DNA of 31,765 nt from a virus. Positions 8,351 through 13,915 of this stretch are shown piece after piece. Each line of letters opens with the position of its first letter. Position 1 is the stretch's first letter. The stretch lies in IMG/VR virus record IMGVR_UViG_3300019889_000028, positions 1 through 31,765 of that record. One strand, written 5' to 3'. Below the pieces are notes generated by a model. The model saw nothing but the letters and a program-made list of their open reading frames with translations. It searched no databases and had not been told where the DNA came from. A program made the position numbers and the translations under genes.

Positions 8351-8663
8351 GCTGCCTCCGAAACCATGTCGCCCGGCTCATGCCCTCGCTTTTCCAAGGC
8401 TGTTGAGCGGCGAGGCTGTTGCCGACATTGCTTTGCAGCGGGCGACCCCGGCGACGGGGGTGGCTGGGGGGAACGTCGCCGGGGACCGCTTCCGTCGCCG
8501 GAAGCTCCTGAATTCGCGGGCGCACGCCGTCGCCCGCCCGGCTTGCGCCGGATTGCTCCGATGGGGGGTTGGATACCGGAGCAATTTTAGGCACTTCCTG
8601 AAACAGCGGGCAAAAGCCGAGCCGATGGTTCATGCCGCAGATTTTGCAGAATGGAAGGTTCAT
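8343..8663 (-). CDS. Small Cys-rich protein with C-terminal HTH-like end
   Basis: 106 residues. The N-terminus carries CKICGMNHRLGFCP, a compact set of Cys/His residues that could bind zinc, followed by a disordered Pro/Arg-rich middle (including RRRGRP) and a C-terminal SEGMSRATWFRRQ that resembles the recognition part of a small helix-turn-helix. It may bind DNA or RNA near the terminase. Overlaps the preceding gene by 4 bases. Confidence 0.58.
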   Translation of the reverse strand: MNLPFCKICGMNHRLGFCPLFQEVPKIAPVSNPPSEQSGASRAGDGVRPRIQELPATEAVPGDVPPSHPRRRGRPLQSNVGNSLAAQQPWKSEGMSRATWFRRQHA

Positions 8664-8923
8664 CCGAACATGCCCCCGAAACCCTGCTTGTGCGGCACTA
8701 ACGAAGCTCCCACCGCGCCGTCGAGGCCAGCGGCTTTCAGGATGGCGTGCTGGCGGTCGATTTCCGCCTGCATCTCATCCATTGCTTCGATGACAGCTTT
8801 CCGCTCGCGGTCGCCCGAACACGGCGGCCTTTTAAGGGTGCCAGCGTTGAACATTTTCAACTCTCGCTCCACGATCTGCCGGGCCTTCGTCACCGCCTGA
8901 TGATAACGCTCCTTGCCGGTCAT
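8660..8923 (-). CDS. Small helical hypothetical protein
   Basis: 87 residues beginning MTGKERYHQAVTKARQIVE, with a likely coiled coil (AVIEAMDEMQAEIDRQHAIL) and a glycine-rich end. ATG at 8923 overlaps the upstream stop by 4 bases. No named family. Confidence 0.6.
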   Translation of the reverse strand: MTGKERYHQAVTKARQIVERELKMFNAGTLKRPPCSGDRERKAVIEAMDEMQAEIDRQHAILKAAGLDGAVGASLVPHKQGFGGMFG

Positions 8924-9198
8924 CGGCGGAACAGGCTTTGCATGGCAAACTGCCCCTCCGGAGACTTGGCCCATTCCTCGCTTTCCTCAATCGAGGCGTC
9001 GAAATCGCCGTCAAAGGCGCGTTCGCGCAGCGCCATCGCTTCCGGCGTGCCAGCCGCTTCCAGATCGGCGGCTAGTTGCAGTTCCGGGAAATCCAGCGGC
9101 GACAAATAATCGTGGTAATGGCCGTTCGCGGCCTTGTCAGCCATGTCGGCGAGGCCAGCGGCGCGCAATTCGCCCGCAAGTAAATCCTTGGTGTGCAT
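8920..9198 (-). CDS. First gene of the leftward late operon, hypothetical
   Basis: 92 residues, acidic at the C-terminal half (FDGDFDASIEESEEWAK). ATG at 9198 chosen because GGGAGGGG precedes it by 3-6 bases; a longer in-frame start has no such site. It heads the run of overlapping genes leading to the terminase, and faces the rightward cassette across a 95-bp divergent control region with operator-like repeats. Confidence 0.6.
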   Translation of the reverse strand: MHTKDLLAGELRAAGLADMADKAANGHYHDYLSPLDFPELQLAADLEAAGTPEAMALRERAFDGDFDASIEESEEWAKSPEGQFAMQSLFRR

Positions 9199-9223
9199 GT
9201 CCCCTCCCGTTTTTTTCATCATC

Positions 9224-9238
9224 ACCAACGATTTTGGC
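9224..9238. promoter_or_regulatory. Near-match operator site
   Basis: ACCAA-CGATT-TTGGC keeps the CCAA-N5-TTGG core of the 15-bp operator. It lies in the divergent gap between the late operon and the rightward cassette, 18 bp from a perfect site. Confidence 0.45.
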
Positions 9239-9262
9239 AACTCCAAGGCTTTTGGAGGATTG
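9234..9262 (+). promoter_or_regulatory. Promoter-like boxes with perfect operator in the spacer
   Basis: TTGGCA (9234-9239) is followed after 17 bp by GGATTG. The spacer contains CTCCAA-GGCTT-TTGGAG, a perfect copy of the operator (9242-9256). The -10 is weak. It would drive the gene starting at 9294 and sits only 43 bp from the start of the leftward gene at 9198, so one bound protein could control both directions. A degenerate half-copy follows at 9263-9277. Confidence 0.5.
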
Positions 9263-9293
9263 GCAAAATATTTTGGAGGTGTAGGATTGCCGG

Positions 9294-9635
9294 ATGGAAT
9301 GGCCGCGCTATTATATCCTGATCGACCGCTTGCCCGTGGCGGTGGACGTGCTGACGTGGGCCGAGTGGTGGGCCGCGAACCTCAAGGCGTGCCGGATCGG
9401 CGAGGACCAGATCGGCAAGGTCCGGGTTTCCACCGTGTTCCTTGGGCTGGATCACAATTTCCAAGGCGGCGAGCCGGTGCTATTCGAAACCATGATTTTC
9501 GGCGGTCCGCTCGATAGCTCGCAATGGCGTTACCGCACCTATGCGGACGCCGAGCGCGGCCACCAAGAGGCGCTGGCGCAAGTCAAGATCGCGGCGGCCA
9601 AAATCAAATCCATCAGCGACAAGGCGCATTCATGA
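9294..9635 (+). CDS. Hypothetical protein, first gene of the rightward cassette
   Basis: 113 residues. Contains VSTVFLGLDHNF and VLFETMIFGG followed by YADAERGHQEAL, a pattern I recall from uncharacterised phage proteins that appear in many alphaproteobacterial and mycobacterial phages; no function is known. It is encoded opposite to the terminase operon on both sides. Confidence 0.72.
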   Translation: MEWPRYYILIDRLPVAVDVLTWAEWWAANLKACRIGEDQIGKVRVSTVFLGLDHNFQGGEPVLFETMIFGGPLDSSQWRYRTYADAERGHQEALAQVKIAAAKIKSISDKAHS

Positions 9636-9898
9636 CTACACCCGGAACAATCCTGCCGGGCGGCATCGTCCTCATTGACGAGCCTGCCCACGTCAACGTG
9701 ACGACATTCGTTGCAAACGGCGAGGTGCTGTTGACCTTCAATTGCCGGACAGGCGGTGATTGCGGTCAGGTCATCATCGGCCTGACACCCAATCAATCCC
9801 TGCAATTGATCGAGCGCCTACAGGCGCATAGCGACGCCTGCGGGCGGGCCATCGTCAATGGCAAAGGCGGCGCGCGATTTCCGGATGCCTCGAAATGA
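9632..9898 (+). CDS. Hypothetical protein
   Basis: 88 residues; ATG overlaps the upstream stop by 4 bases. N-terminal beta-like part (GGIVLIDEPAHVNVTTFVANGEVLLTF is one stretch read in pieces), then a helix QSLQLIERLQAHSDACG. No signal peptide. Unknown function; coupled to both neighbours. Confidence 0.6.
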   Translation: MTTPGTILPGGIVLIDEPAHVNVTTFVANGEVLLTFNCRTGGDCGQVIIGLTPNQSLQLIERLQAHSDACGRAIVNGKGGARFPDASK

Positions 9899-10053
9899 AG
9901 AAAGCGATGGCGTGCGGCTACGGCGTCACAGTGCCGATCAGCGTTGCCTTTATCTATGAAGGCGTAGCATCCCTGCCCGTCGCCGGGCTGATCCTGCTGC
10001 TGGGGCTGTTTGTGACGCTGGCCGCGCTGGGGGTTCAATGGCAATCACGCTAG
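9895..10053 (+). CDS. Small membrane protein (52 aa)
   Basis: ATG at 9895 overlaps the upstream stop by 4 bases. 52 residues with two hydrophobic stretches, GVTVPISVAFIYEGVA and VAGLILLLGLFVTLAALG, the second a clear membrane helix. It could be a lysogenic-conversion or small holin-like membrane peptide. No family recognised. Confidence 0.55.
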   Translation: MKKAMACGYGVTVPISVAFIYEGVASLPVAGLILLLGLFVTLAALGVQWQSR

Positions 10054-10127
10054 GCATGTTCGCCGTTTTCAGCATGGGCTTGGGCTTGGGTTTTTTAGCC
10101 GGTCTCAACGCCGGACGCTGGATTTAA
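10038..10127 (+). CDS. Micro membrane peptide (29 aa)
   Basis: ATG at 10038 lies inside the end of the preceding gene (16-bp overlap) and reads MAITLGMFAVFSMGLGLG, then FLAGLNAGRWI. Glycine-zipper spacing (GLGLGFLAGLNAG) in a single hydrophobic helix. Its stop at 10125 is directly followed by the terminator hairpin. Two tiny membrane proteins back to back suggest a functional pair. Confidence 0.45.
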   Translation: MAITLGMFAVFSMGLGLGFLAGLNAGRWI

Positions 10128-10161
10128 GAAAAACCGGGAGAGGCATTTGCGCCCTCTCCCG
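10128..10161 (-). terminator. Leftward intrinsic terminator between terminase genes
   Basis: Read leftward, CGGGAGAGG pairs with CCTCTCCCG over a 9-base loop and is followed by GTTTTTC. It faces transcripts coming from the small terminase gene and would separate them from the 9198-1 operon. Read rightward there is no T-run. Confidence 0.72.
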
Positions 10162-10409
10162 TAAGTTGCCGCGCCGAGCAAGACACTCTGACGCGGGGGA
10201 GGTAGCGGCTTTTTAGGATTTGCGAAAATTTTTGGATCGATGGGCGCGTGAGGCGATTTCCAAAAAGACCGGGACGGCTTTTTTTGTGTTGGCGGGTTTG
10301 TGGGGGGTGTTGTCAATATAAGCATGCTTCCCCGCGAAAATTTTCCCCTCCCCGCCTCTCGCCGGGCCGCGCCTTGCCTCCCTGCCCCACAATCGAGCGG
10401 TGCAACAGG
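10162..10409. other. Non-coding stretch beside small terminase; possible packaging site region
   Basis: About 250 bp with homopolymer-rich segments and no convincing gene. Because it borders the small terminase gene, and pac/cos sites are often in or near that gene, it is one candidate for the packaging start; nothing in the sequence proves that. Confidence 0.2.
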
Positions 10410-10913
10410 CTAACGCTCGTTAGTGTGTTGCGATATCTCGCTCTCATCGTGTTCAATCGTCACGGGTTTAGCACCGCGCGCCGCAATCCGCAGTAGTTCA
10501 TCGTCCGAAACGCTTTCAATCCGGACGTTGACTTGCGTTGTCTGATTATACCGATCCTGCCAATCGTCCGGCGCGGCATTCTTGAGCGCGAAGATTGCAG
10601 CGGTGACACCAACTCCGACCTTCGTGTTGAGCAACTTGCGCTGCAACGCGAGCATGCGTTTTGACTTGGCTATTTCGACGGCGTGTCGAAAGTCAGGGAA
10701 CCGACCAATCCAATCGTAAACCGTTTCGCGCCCGACATCGATGGTTCCAGCAAACGCCGTGAGGTCGTATCCATCGCCCATGATCCTGATGACCTCTGCA
10801 CAGTATTCCGGACGGTACAGCGTAGGACGCCCGAATACATAGCCGTCCGGCTTAGGCTTGGCACGGAACGGCTTGGGCGAGGCTGGCAAGCGTCGTGTGG
10901 CTTGTGCTGGCAT
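10410..10913 (-). CDS. Terminase small subunit-like protein
   Basis: 167 residues. A GRPTLYRPEYCAEVIRIM opening and FAGTIDVGRETVYDWIGRFP form a helix-turn-helix typical of small terminase or terminase-like DNA recognition proteins; AIFALKNAAPDDWQDR afterwards is common in this group. It would recognise the packaging site and recruit the large subunit. ATG at 10913 (MPAQATRR) is preferred over TTG at 10958. Unusually, about 2.7 kb including an opposite-strand cassette separates it from the large subunit gene. Confidence 0.75.
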   Translation of the reverse strand: MPAQATRRLPASPKPFRAKPKPDGYVFGRPTLYRPEYCAEVIRIMGDGYDLTAFAGTIDVGRETVYDWIGRFPDFRHAVEIAKSKRMLALQRKLLNTKVGVGVTAAIFALKNAAPDDWQDRYNQTTQVNVRIESVSDDELLRIAARGAKPVTIEHDESEISQHTNER

Positions 10914-10917
10914 GGCT

Positions 10918-11061
10918 CTAGCGCCCTCGCCGCGCGGCGGCGGATAGGGGCCTAGCAATGGTCCGAACTAGCTTGACCTTTGCCCGATGCTTCACGGCCG
11001 CGCGCAATAGCTTTGCGTCAAGGCTTCTGACCTTCTGAGACTGTTTGAGATTATTTTTCAT
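10918..11061 (-). CDS. Tiny basic protein (47 aa) upstream of small terminase
   Basis: ATG at 11061, stop TAG only 4 bases before the small terminase ATG. It begins MKNNLKQSQKVRSLDAKLLR and remains rich in Arg/Lys/Ala. GGAC lies about 7 bases upstream of the start. It might be a DNA- or RNA-binding peptide or a translational leader; the close coupling supports reality, the composition is simple enough that chance cannot be excluded. Confidence 0.4.
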   Translation of the reverse strand: MKNNLKQSQKVRSLDAKLLRAAVKHRAKVKLVRTIARPLSAAARRGR

Positions 11062-11079
11062 CTTTCGTCCGTTTGACCG

Positions 11080-11108
11080 TTGACACATCCAAATTAATTG
11101 GATTAAAA
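11080..11108 (+). promoter_or_regulatory. Promoter with operator in spacer (cassette 1)
   Basis: TTGACA (11080-11085), 17-bp spacer, TTAAAA (11103-11108). The spacer contains TCCAA-ATTAA-TTGGA (11088-11102), a perfect operator. A repressor there would block RNA polymerase directly. It drives the gene at 11158. Confidence 0.75.
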
Positions 11109-11157
11109 CCGAGATCAGGAACGGCGATCTTGCCGCGCCAACACAAGGGGAACTCGA

Positions 11158-11346
11158 ATGGCTTTCATCGTCACGATCATGAACAACGGAACCGAATGGC
11201 CTTTGCGCGGAACCGTTTGGGCCTACTCAATGGACCGCGCGCAAATCTTCGCAACCCGCGACGAAGCGCAAGCCGCGCTAACCAAGGCCAAGCCGTTCAT
11301 GAAAGCGGCAATGTTCAAAAAGGCGGTGATTAAAGAGGTCGAATAG
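11158..11346 (+). CDS. Small hypothetical protein (62 aa)
   Basis: Begins MAFIVTIMNNGTEWPLRGTV; a beta-rich first half and a Lys/Ala-rich helical end. ATG at 11158 is preceded by ACACAAGGGGAAC, the initiation motif shared by most rightward genes of this island. No family recognised. Confidence 0.6.
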   Translation: MAFIVTIMNNGTEWPLRGTVWAYSMDRAQIFATRDEAQAALTKAKPFMKAAMFKKAVIKEVE

Positions 11347-11352
11347 CCCTCG

Positions 11353-11399
11353 CTCAAATCGCGTCATGCCGGGCAAGCGCAAGCTTTACCCGGCTTGAG
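11353..11399 (+). ncRNA. Conserved intergenic hairpin element, copy A
   Basis: Lies between the stop at 11346 and the gene at 11448. Outer pairing CTCAA/TTGAG, then GCCGGG/CCCGGC, then AAGC-GCAA-GCTT, a stem capped by a GNRA-type GCAA tetraloop. A second copy (13825-13870) keeps the outer and middle stems and the loop and swaps an A-T for a C-G pair in the apical stem. The flanks (TA[G/A]CCCT before, TTAG after) are also alike. Class unknown to me. Confidence 0.55.
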
Positions 11400-11447
11400 G
11401 CATTAGGAGCGGTCGCGCATCGCGGTCGCGCACAAGGGGAACGCAAA

Positions 11448-11702
11448 GTGAAAACGGTCAAGCTCGAAACCATCAAGGCGCAAGCTAACGCGGTGTTTCG
11501 CGATAGCGTCGATGACTACGCTACCCAGCGTCGCGCGGTTCATTATTTCGTCGCTGATCTACTGATGAAAGCCGATGCTTACAAAGGCTTTCGCTATCTC
11601 GAAACCAATGAGCCGGGTAAATCAATCGGGCTGATCCGCAATGCGGACAACCCGGCAGGCCCGCACGTTTTCCCCGATGATAGCCGAATTGCGTTTCTGT
11701 AA
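11448..11702 (+). CDS. Small hypothetical protein (84 aa)
   Basis: GTG start at 11448 preceded by CACAAGGGGAACGCAAA. A helical first half (LETIKAQANAVFRDSVDDYA) and HYFVADLLMKADAYKGF. Soluble, unknown function. It follows the structured intergenic element and is coupled to a 32-residue gene downstream. Confidence 0.58.
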   Translation: MKTVKLETIKAQANAVFRDSVDDYATQRRAVHYFVADLLMKADAYKGFRYLETNEPGKSIGLIRNADNPAGPHVFPDDSRIAFL

Positions 11703-11800
11703 TGCGAAAGCTCATATTCCGCCTACGCTTTGGCGACGATTGGCAATGGCACTATAGACGCTGGCAACAGCGAAACCGCAGAAGGAAAACCCGCCGCTAA
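11702..11800 (+). CDS. Arg-rich micro-protein (32 aa)
   Basis: The ATG shares a base with the upstream stop (TAATG), so it would be translated by coupling. MRKLIFRLRFGDDWQWHYRR followed by a run of Gln/Arg/Lys. Its stop codon lies in the loop of the terminator hairpin. Strongly basic, so nucleic-acid binding is possible. Short; could be fortuitous. Confidence 0.42.
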   Translation: MRKLIFRLRFGDDWQWHYRRWQQRNRRRKTRR

Positions 11801-11812
11801 GGCGGGTTTTTT
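11786..11812 (+). terminator. Intrinsic terminator (cassette 1)
   Basis: AAAACCCGCC pairs with GGCGGGTTTT around a 5-base loop, then more T. The A-run on the other side makes it partly bidirectional. Confidence 0.85.
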
Positions 11813-11828
11813 CTTGCCTGCAAATAAA

Positions 11829-11843
11829 TCCAATTCCCTTGGG
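11829..11843. promoter_or_regulatory. Near-match operator site
   Basis: TCCAA-TTCCC-TTGGG, one mismatch to the 15-bp repeat, 33 bp upstream of the perfect site at 11862. Confidence 0.45.
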
Positions 11844-11852
11844 TTGGCTGCA

Positions 11853-11881
11853 TTGACATTATCCAATTTATTTGGATATGT
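11853..11881 (+). promoter_or_regulatory. Promoter with operator in spacer (cassette 2)
   Basis: TTGACA (11853-11858), 17-bp spacer, ATATGT (11876-11881). The operator TATCCAATTTATTTGGATA is a 19-bp inverted repeat centred in the spacer (core 11862-11876). Drives the gene at 11911. Confidence 0.75.
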
Positions 11882-11910
11882 GGAATTGCAAACAACGCAA
11901 GGGGATTTGA

Positions 11911-12204
11911 ATGTTCGATAGCAATGCAATGAACGAGCTAAAGCATATCGCCGCTGATCGGTATCAGCGCAACGGCGGAGGCGGCTCGCAAACGGTTCAT
12001 GCGACCGCGACCGCATATGACAAGGCGCGCGGCTTTGGCGAGATGTCGCCTTGGCGGCAAGCGGTCTATAAGGCGCGCATGCAATACAAGGTCGCTTGCG
12101 ACGGCGCGCGCGCCGATTTCTCTTTCGCTCCCGTCGCCTTTGATCTGGCGAAAGAAGAAAAACGAGAGGCTGCACAAAATGCACTGCGCTCAATCCCGTT
12201 CTAA
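11911..12204 (+). CDS. Hypothetical protein (97 aa)
   Basis: ATG at 11911 with CGCAAGGGGATTTGA upstream. Starts MFDSNAMNELKHIAADRYQR, glycine-rich turn, then long amphipathic helices. Soluble; no recognised domain. Overlaps the next gene by 26 bases. Confidence 0.6.
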   Translation: MFDSNAMNELKHIAADRYQRNGGGGSQTVHATATAYDKARGFGEMSPWRQAVYKARMQYKVACDGARADFSFAPVAFDLAKEEKREAAQNALRSIPF

Positions 12205-12349
12205 CCAAACCGAATTGCCCGATACGGCGCAACAGATCGGGCAAGCTCTACAGCGTCGCGCCAACGCGCCGCTACTGCCGACCAAACCGCAACAGCCAAT
12301 CGAGACCGGACTATTCGGCGAAAGTCACAAGCAAGGGGAAATGTTCTAG
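12179..12349 (+). CDS. Small Gln/Pro-rich protein (56 aa) ending QGEMF
   Basis: ATG at 12179 inside the end of the previous gene, with GAGAGG about 9 bases upstream. Gln-rich, probably disordered, ending SHKQGEMF. The last five residues fit the loose Q-x-x-hydrophobic-F pattern of beta sliding-clamp binding peptides; this is only a pattern match. Confidence 0.48.
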   Translation: MHCAQSRSNQTELPDTAQQIGQALQRRANAPLLPTKPQQPIETGLFGESHKQGEMF

Positions 12350-12373
12350 CCGTCCTAAAACTTTAGACCAACT

Positions 12374-12398
12374 AACCCGCCCATGTGGCGGGTTTTTT
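12374..12398 (+). terminator. Intrinsic terminator (cassette 2)
   Basis: AACCCGCC pairs with GGCGGGTT over CATGT, followed by TTTTTT in total. Ends the 11911-12349 cassette. Confidence 0.85.
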
Positions 12399-12416
12399 GT
12401 TGCCTGTTTTCCGAAT

Positions 12417-12431
12417 TCCAAGCGTTTTGGA
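12417..12431. promoter_or_regulatory. Perfect operator site
   Basis: TCCAA-GCGTT-TTGGA, a perfect copy of the repeat, just after the cassette 2 terminator. No clear promoter boxes flank it. Confidence 0.6.
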
Positions 12432-12467
12432 GGTATCAAAAGACCGCCAATAGGAGACTCGCCCATG

Positions 12468-12539
12468 CGTTATTTTTTCGAGTTGGTACGATTGTGACCG
12501 GGGAATTATCGCCCCTCAGTGACTCGCCTATTGTGTCAA
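12468..12539 (+). repeat. 72-bp imperfect direct repeat, copy 1
   Basis: Matches 12706-12777 without gaps at 60 of 72 positions. Identical blocks include GGTACGATTGTGACC, AATTATCGC and CTCAGTGACTCGCCTA; differences are confined to short clusters between blocks. Spacing of the copies is 238 bp. Confidence 0.75.
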
Positions 12540-12558
12540 CTAATTTAATTGGCTCATA

Positions 12559-12604
12559 TCCAAATTATTTTGATGCTATCGCTTGACTATCCAATGAAAT
12601 TGGA
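12559..12604. promoter_or_regulatory. Two operator sites
   Basis: A one-mismatch copy (TCCAA-ATTAT-TTTGA, 12559-12573) and a perfect copy (TCCAA-TGAAA-TTGGA, 12590-12604). TTGACT precedes the second at the usual distance, but no -10 box follows. Confidence 0.5.
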
Positions 12605-12658
12605 CAAGCCGGAATTCGGGTGATTTGCCCGATTTTTGAAATATTGATTCGTGGAACG

Positions 12659-12673
12659 TCCAAATTATTTGCA
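12659..12673. promoter_or_regulatory. Near-match operator site
   Basis: TCCAA-ATTAT-TTGCA, one mismatch. It lies between the two 72-bp repeats. Confidence 0.4.
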
Positions 12674-12705
12674 TATGTTGCGGCTCAATTAGAAGCTCGC
12701 TGGCT

Positions 12706-12777
12706 CGTTATTTTTTCATCCCGGTACGATTGTGACCTAGAAATTATCGCGTCTCAGTGACTCGCCTAGCGTGTCAA
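12706..12777 (+). repeat. 72-bp imperfect direct repeat, copy 2
   Basis: Second copy of the 12468-12539 element, 12 substitutions, no gaps. Neither copy encodes a conserved peptide: the variable cluster changes codons non-synonymously. Confidence 0.75.
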
Positions 12778-12785
12778 TCCCTTGA

Positions 12786-12800
12786 TCCAAAATAATTGGG
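12786..12800. promoter_or_regulatory. Near-match operator site
   Basis: TCCAA-AATAA-TTGGG, one mismatch, 8 bp after the second 72-bp repeat. Confidence 0.45.
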
Positions 12801-12852
12801 TTGCGTTTCCGGCGCGAACAACGCGGCCAAAAAACACCTGTAACATTTAGTT

Positions 12853-12867
12853 ACCAAACAATTTGGA
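12853..12867. promoter_or_regulatory. Near-match operator site
   Basis: ACCAA-ACAAT-TTGGA, one mismatch, 15 bp before the perfect operator of the ArdC promoter; the two could be bound cooperatively (30-bp centre spacing, about three helical turns). Confidence 0.45.
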
Positions 12868-12874
12868 TGCTTCA

Positions 12875-12903
12875 TTGCCGTATCCAAATTTATTGGATAT
12901 AAA
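12875..12903 (+). promoter_or_regulatory. Promoter with operator in spacer (ArdC cassette)
   Basis: TTGCCG (12875-12880), 17-bp spacer, TATAAA (12898-12903). The spacer holds TATCCAA-ATTTA-TTGGATA, a perfect operator (core 12883-12897). Drives the ArdC-like gene at 12937. Confidence 0.72.
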
Positions 12904-12936
12904 AAGCCATCGAAACCGCAGACAAGGGGAACAACG

Positions 12937-13818
12937 ATGGCGACCAATCTCTACAATGAAGTAACGGCGCGCATTCTGACCGAGTTGCAGAACGGCGCGG
13001 CACCTTGGGTTAAGCCGTGGTCGGCAACTCCGGGTAAGAACATTCCGCACAATGCCGCAACGGGTAACGCCTATTCCGGTTGCAATGTCATCCTGCTCTG
13101 GATGGCACAAGGCGAATTCACGTCGCCGCGCTGGCTCACGTTCAAGCAAGCGCTGGATTTGGGCGGGCATGTTCGCAAGGGCGAAAAATCCCGCGCCACC
13201 ATCTGCAAGGTGTTGCAGTTGCAGGGCAAGCCAAAGGACGGCGAGGCGGAAGGCGACCGCTTTACCACCATCAAGGCTTACGCCGTGTTCAATGTCGACC
13301 AATGCGACGGCTTGCCCGAAACCATCCTAAACCCGGAACCGGCCAAGGCGCGCCATGACGATGAGCGCGACGCGACGATTGACGAATTCATTGCAGCAAG
13401 CGGCGCGGATTTCCGCGATGACGTTGGCGGGGATCGGGCCTATTTTTCGCCCTCGCGCGATTTTATCGCGATGCCTGCTTTTGCCGCCTTCAAATCGGCG
13501 AACAACTACTATGCGACCGCGTTTCATGAGTTGGCGCATTGGACCGGCCACACGACGCGCCTTGACCGTAGTTTCGGTAAGCGTTTCGGCGACCGCGCCT
13601 ATGCGGCGGAAGAATTGGTTGCAGAGCTTACCAGCGCTTTCCTTTGCGCCGAATTCTCAATCGACGGCGAGTTGCGCCACGCTGGCTATATCCAAAACTG
13701 GATTGAGCTTTTGCGCGACGACGCCCGCGCCTTCTTTACCGCTGCCAGCAAGGCGCAAGCCGCCGCGCAATTCCTGCGAGACCGCGCGCTGGCCGAACCG
13801 ATGGCTATTGCCGCCTAA
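12937..13818 (+). CDS. ArdC-like antirestriction protein (ssDNA-binding plus zinc metallopeptidase)
   Basis: 293 residues. Residues 1-125 form the ArdC N-terminal/DUF1738 domain (LYNEVTARILTELQNG, PWVKPW, GKNIPHNAATGNAYSG, FKQALDLGGHVRKGEK), which binds single-stranded DNA in plasmid ArdC. Residues about 150-290 are the polyvalent-type metallopeptidase with HELAH (197-201) and the downstream EELVAE (225-230). Plasmid ArdC proteins protect incoming DNA from restriction. ATG at 12937 has ACAAGGGGAAC upstream. In a phage it would be expected to protect infecting DNA, but this is untested here. Confidence 0.88.
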   Translation: MATNLYNEVTARILTELQNGAAPWVKPWSATPGKNIPHNAATGNAYSGCNVILLWMAQGEFTSPRWLTFKQALDLGGHVRKGEKSRATICKVLQLQGKPKDGEAEGDRFTTIKAYAVFNVDQCDGLPETILNPEPAKARHDDERDATIDEFIAASGADFRDDVGGDRAYFSPSRDFIAMPAFAAFKSANNYYATAFHELAHWTGHTTRLDRSFGKRFGDRAYAAEELVAELTSAFLCAEFSIDGELRHAGYIQNWIELLRDDARAFFTAASKAQAAAQFLRDRALAEPMAIAA

Positions 13819-13824
13819 CCCTAC

Positions 13825-13870
13825 CTCAAATCGAGCTTATGCCGGGCCGCGCAAGCGTTCCCGGCTTGAG
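13825..13870 (+). ncRNA. Conserved intergenic hairpin element, copy B
   Basis: Between the ArdC stop and the GTG at 13916. CTCAA/TTGAG outer stem, GCCGGG/CCCGGC middle stem, CGC-GCAA-GCG tip. Same architecture and similar flanks as copy A at 11353, with a compensatory change in the tip stem. Confidence 0.55.
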
Positions 13871-13915
13871 CCGTTAGAGACGGCATTCCGCCGCGCTCAA
13901 ACAAGGGGCCTACCA

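Larger units (their letters stand above)
12399..12874. other. Gene-free, AT-richer control region with repeats and operators
   Basis: About 480 bp with no convincing gene on either strand. It holds two copies of a 72-bp imperfect direct repeat and at least six operator-like inverted repeats, plus a small hairpin CGGG-TGATTTG-CCCG followed by ATTTTTG at about 12617-12637. Candidate roles are a regulatory RNA, an origin-like region or a repressor-loading site; the sequence does not decide between them. Confidence 0.5.

Noticed and set aside
10095-10325. 76-codon leftward frame beside the small terminase
   Set aside because: Pro/Lys-rich translation of homopolymer-rich DNA; runs through the terminator hairpin; no start signal.
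12383-12586. 67-codon rightward frame in the repeat region
   Set aside because: Starts inside the cassette 2 terminator and the corresponding frame is not kept in the second 72-bp repeat.
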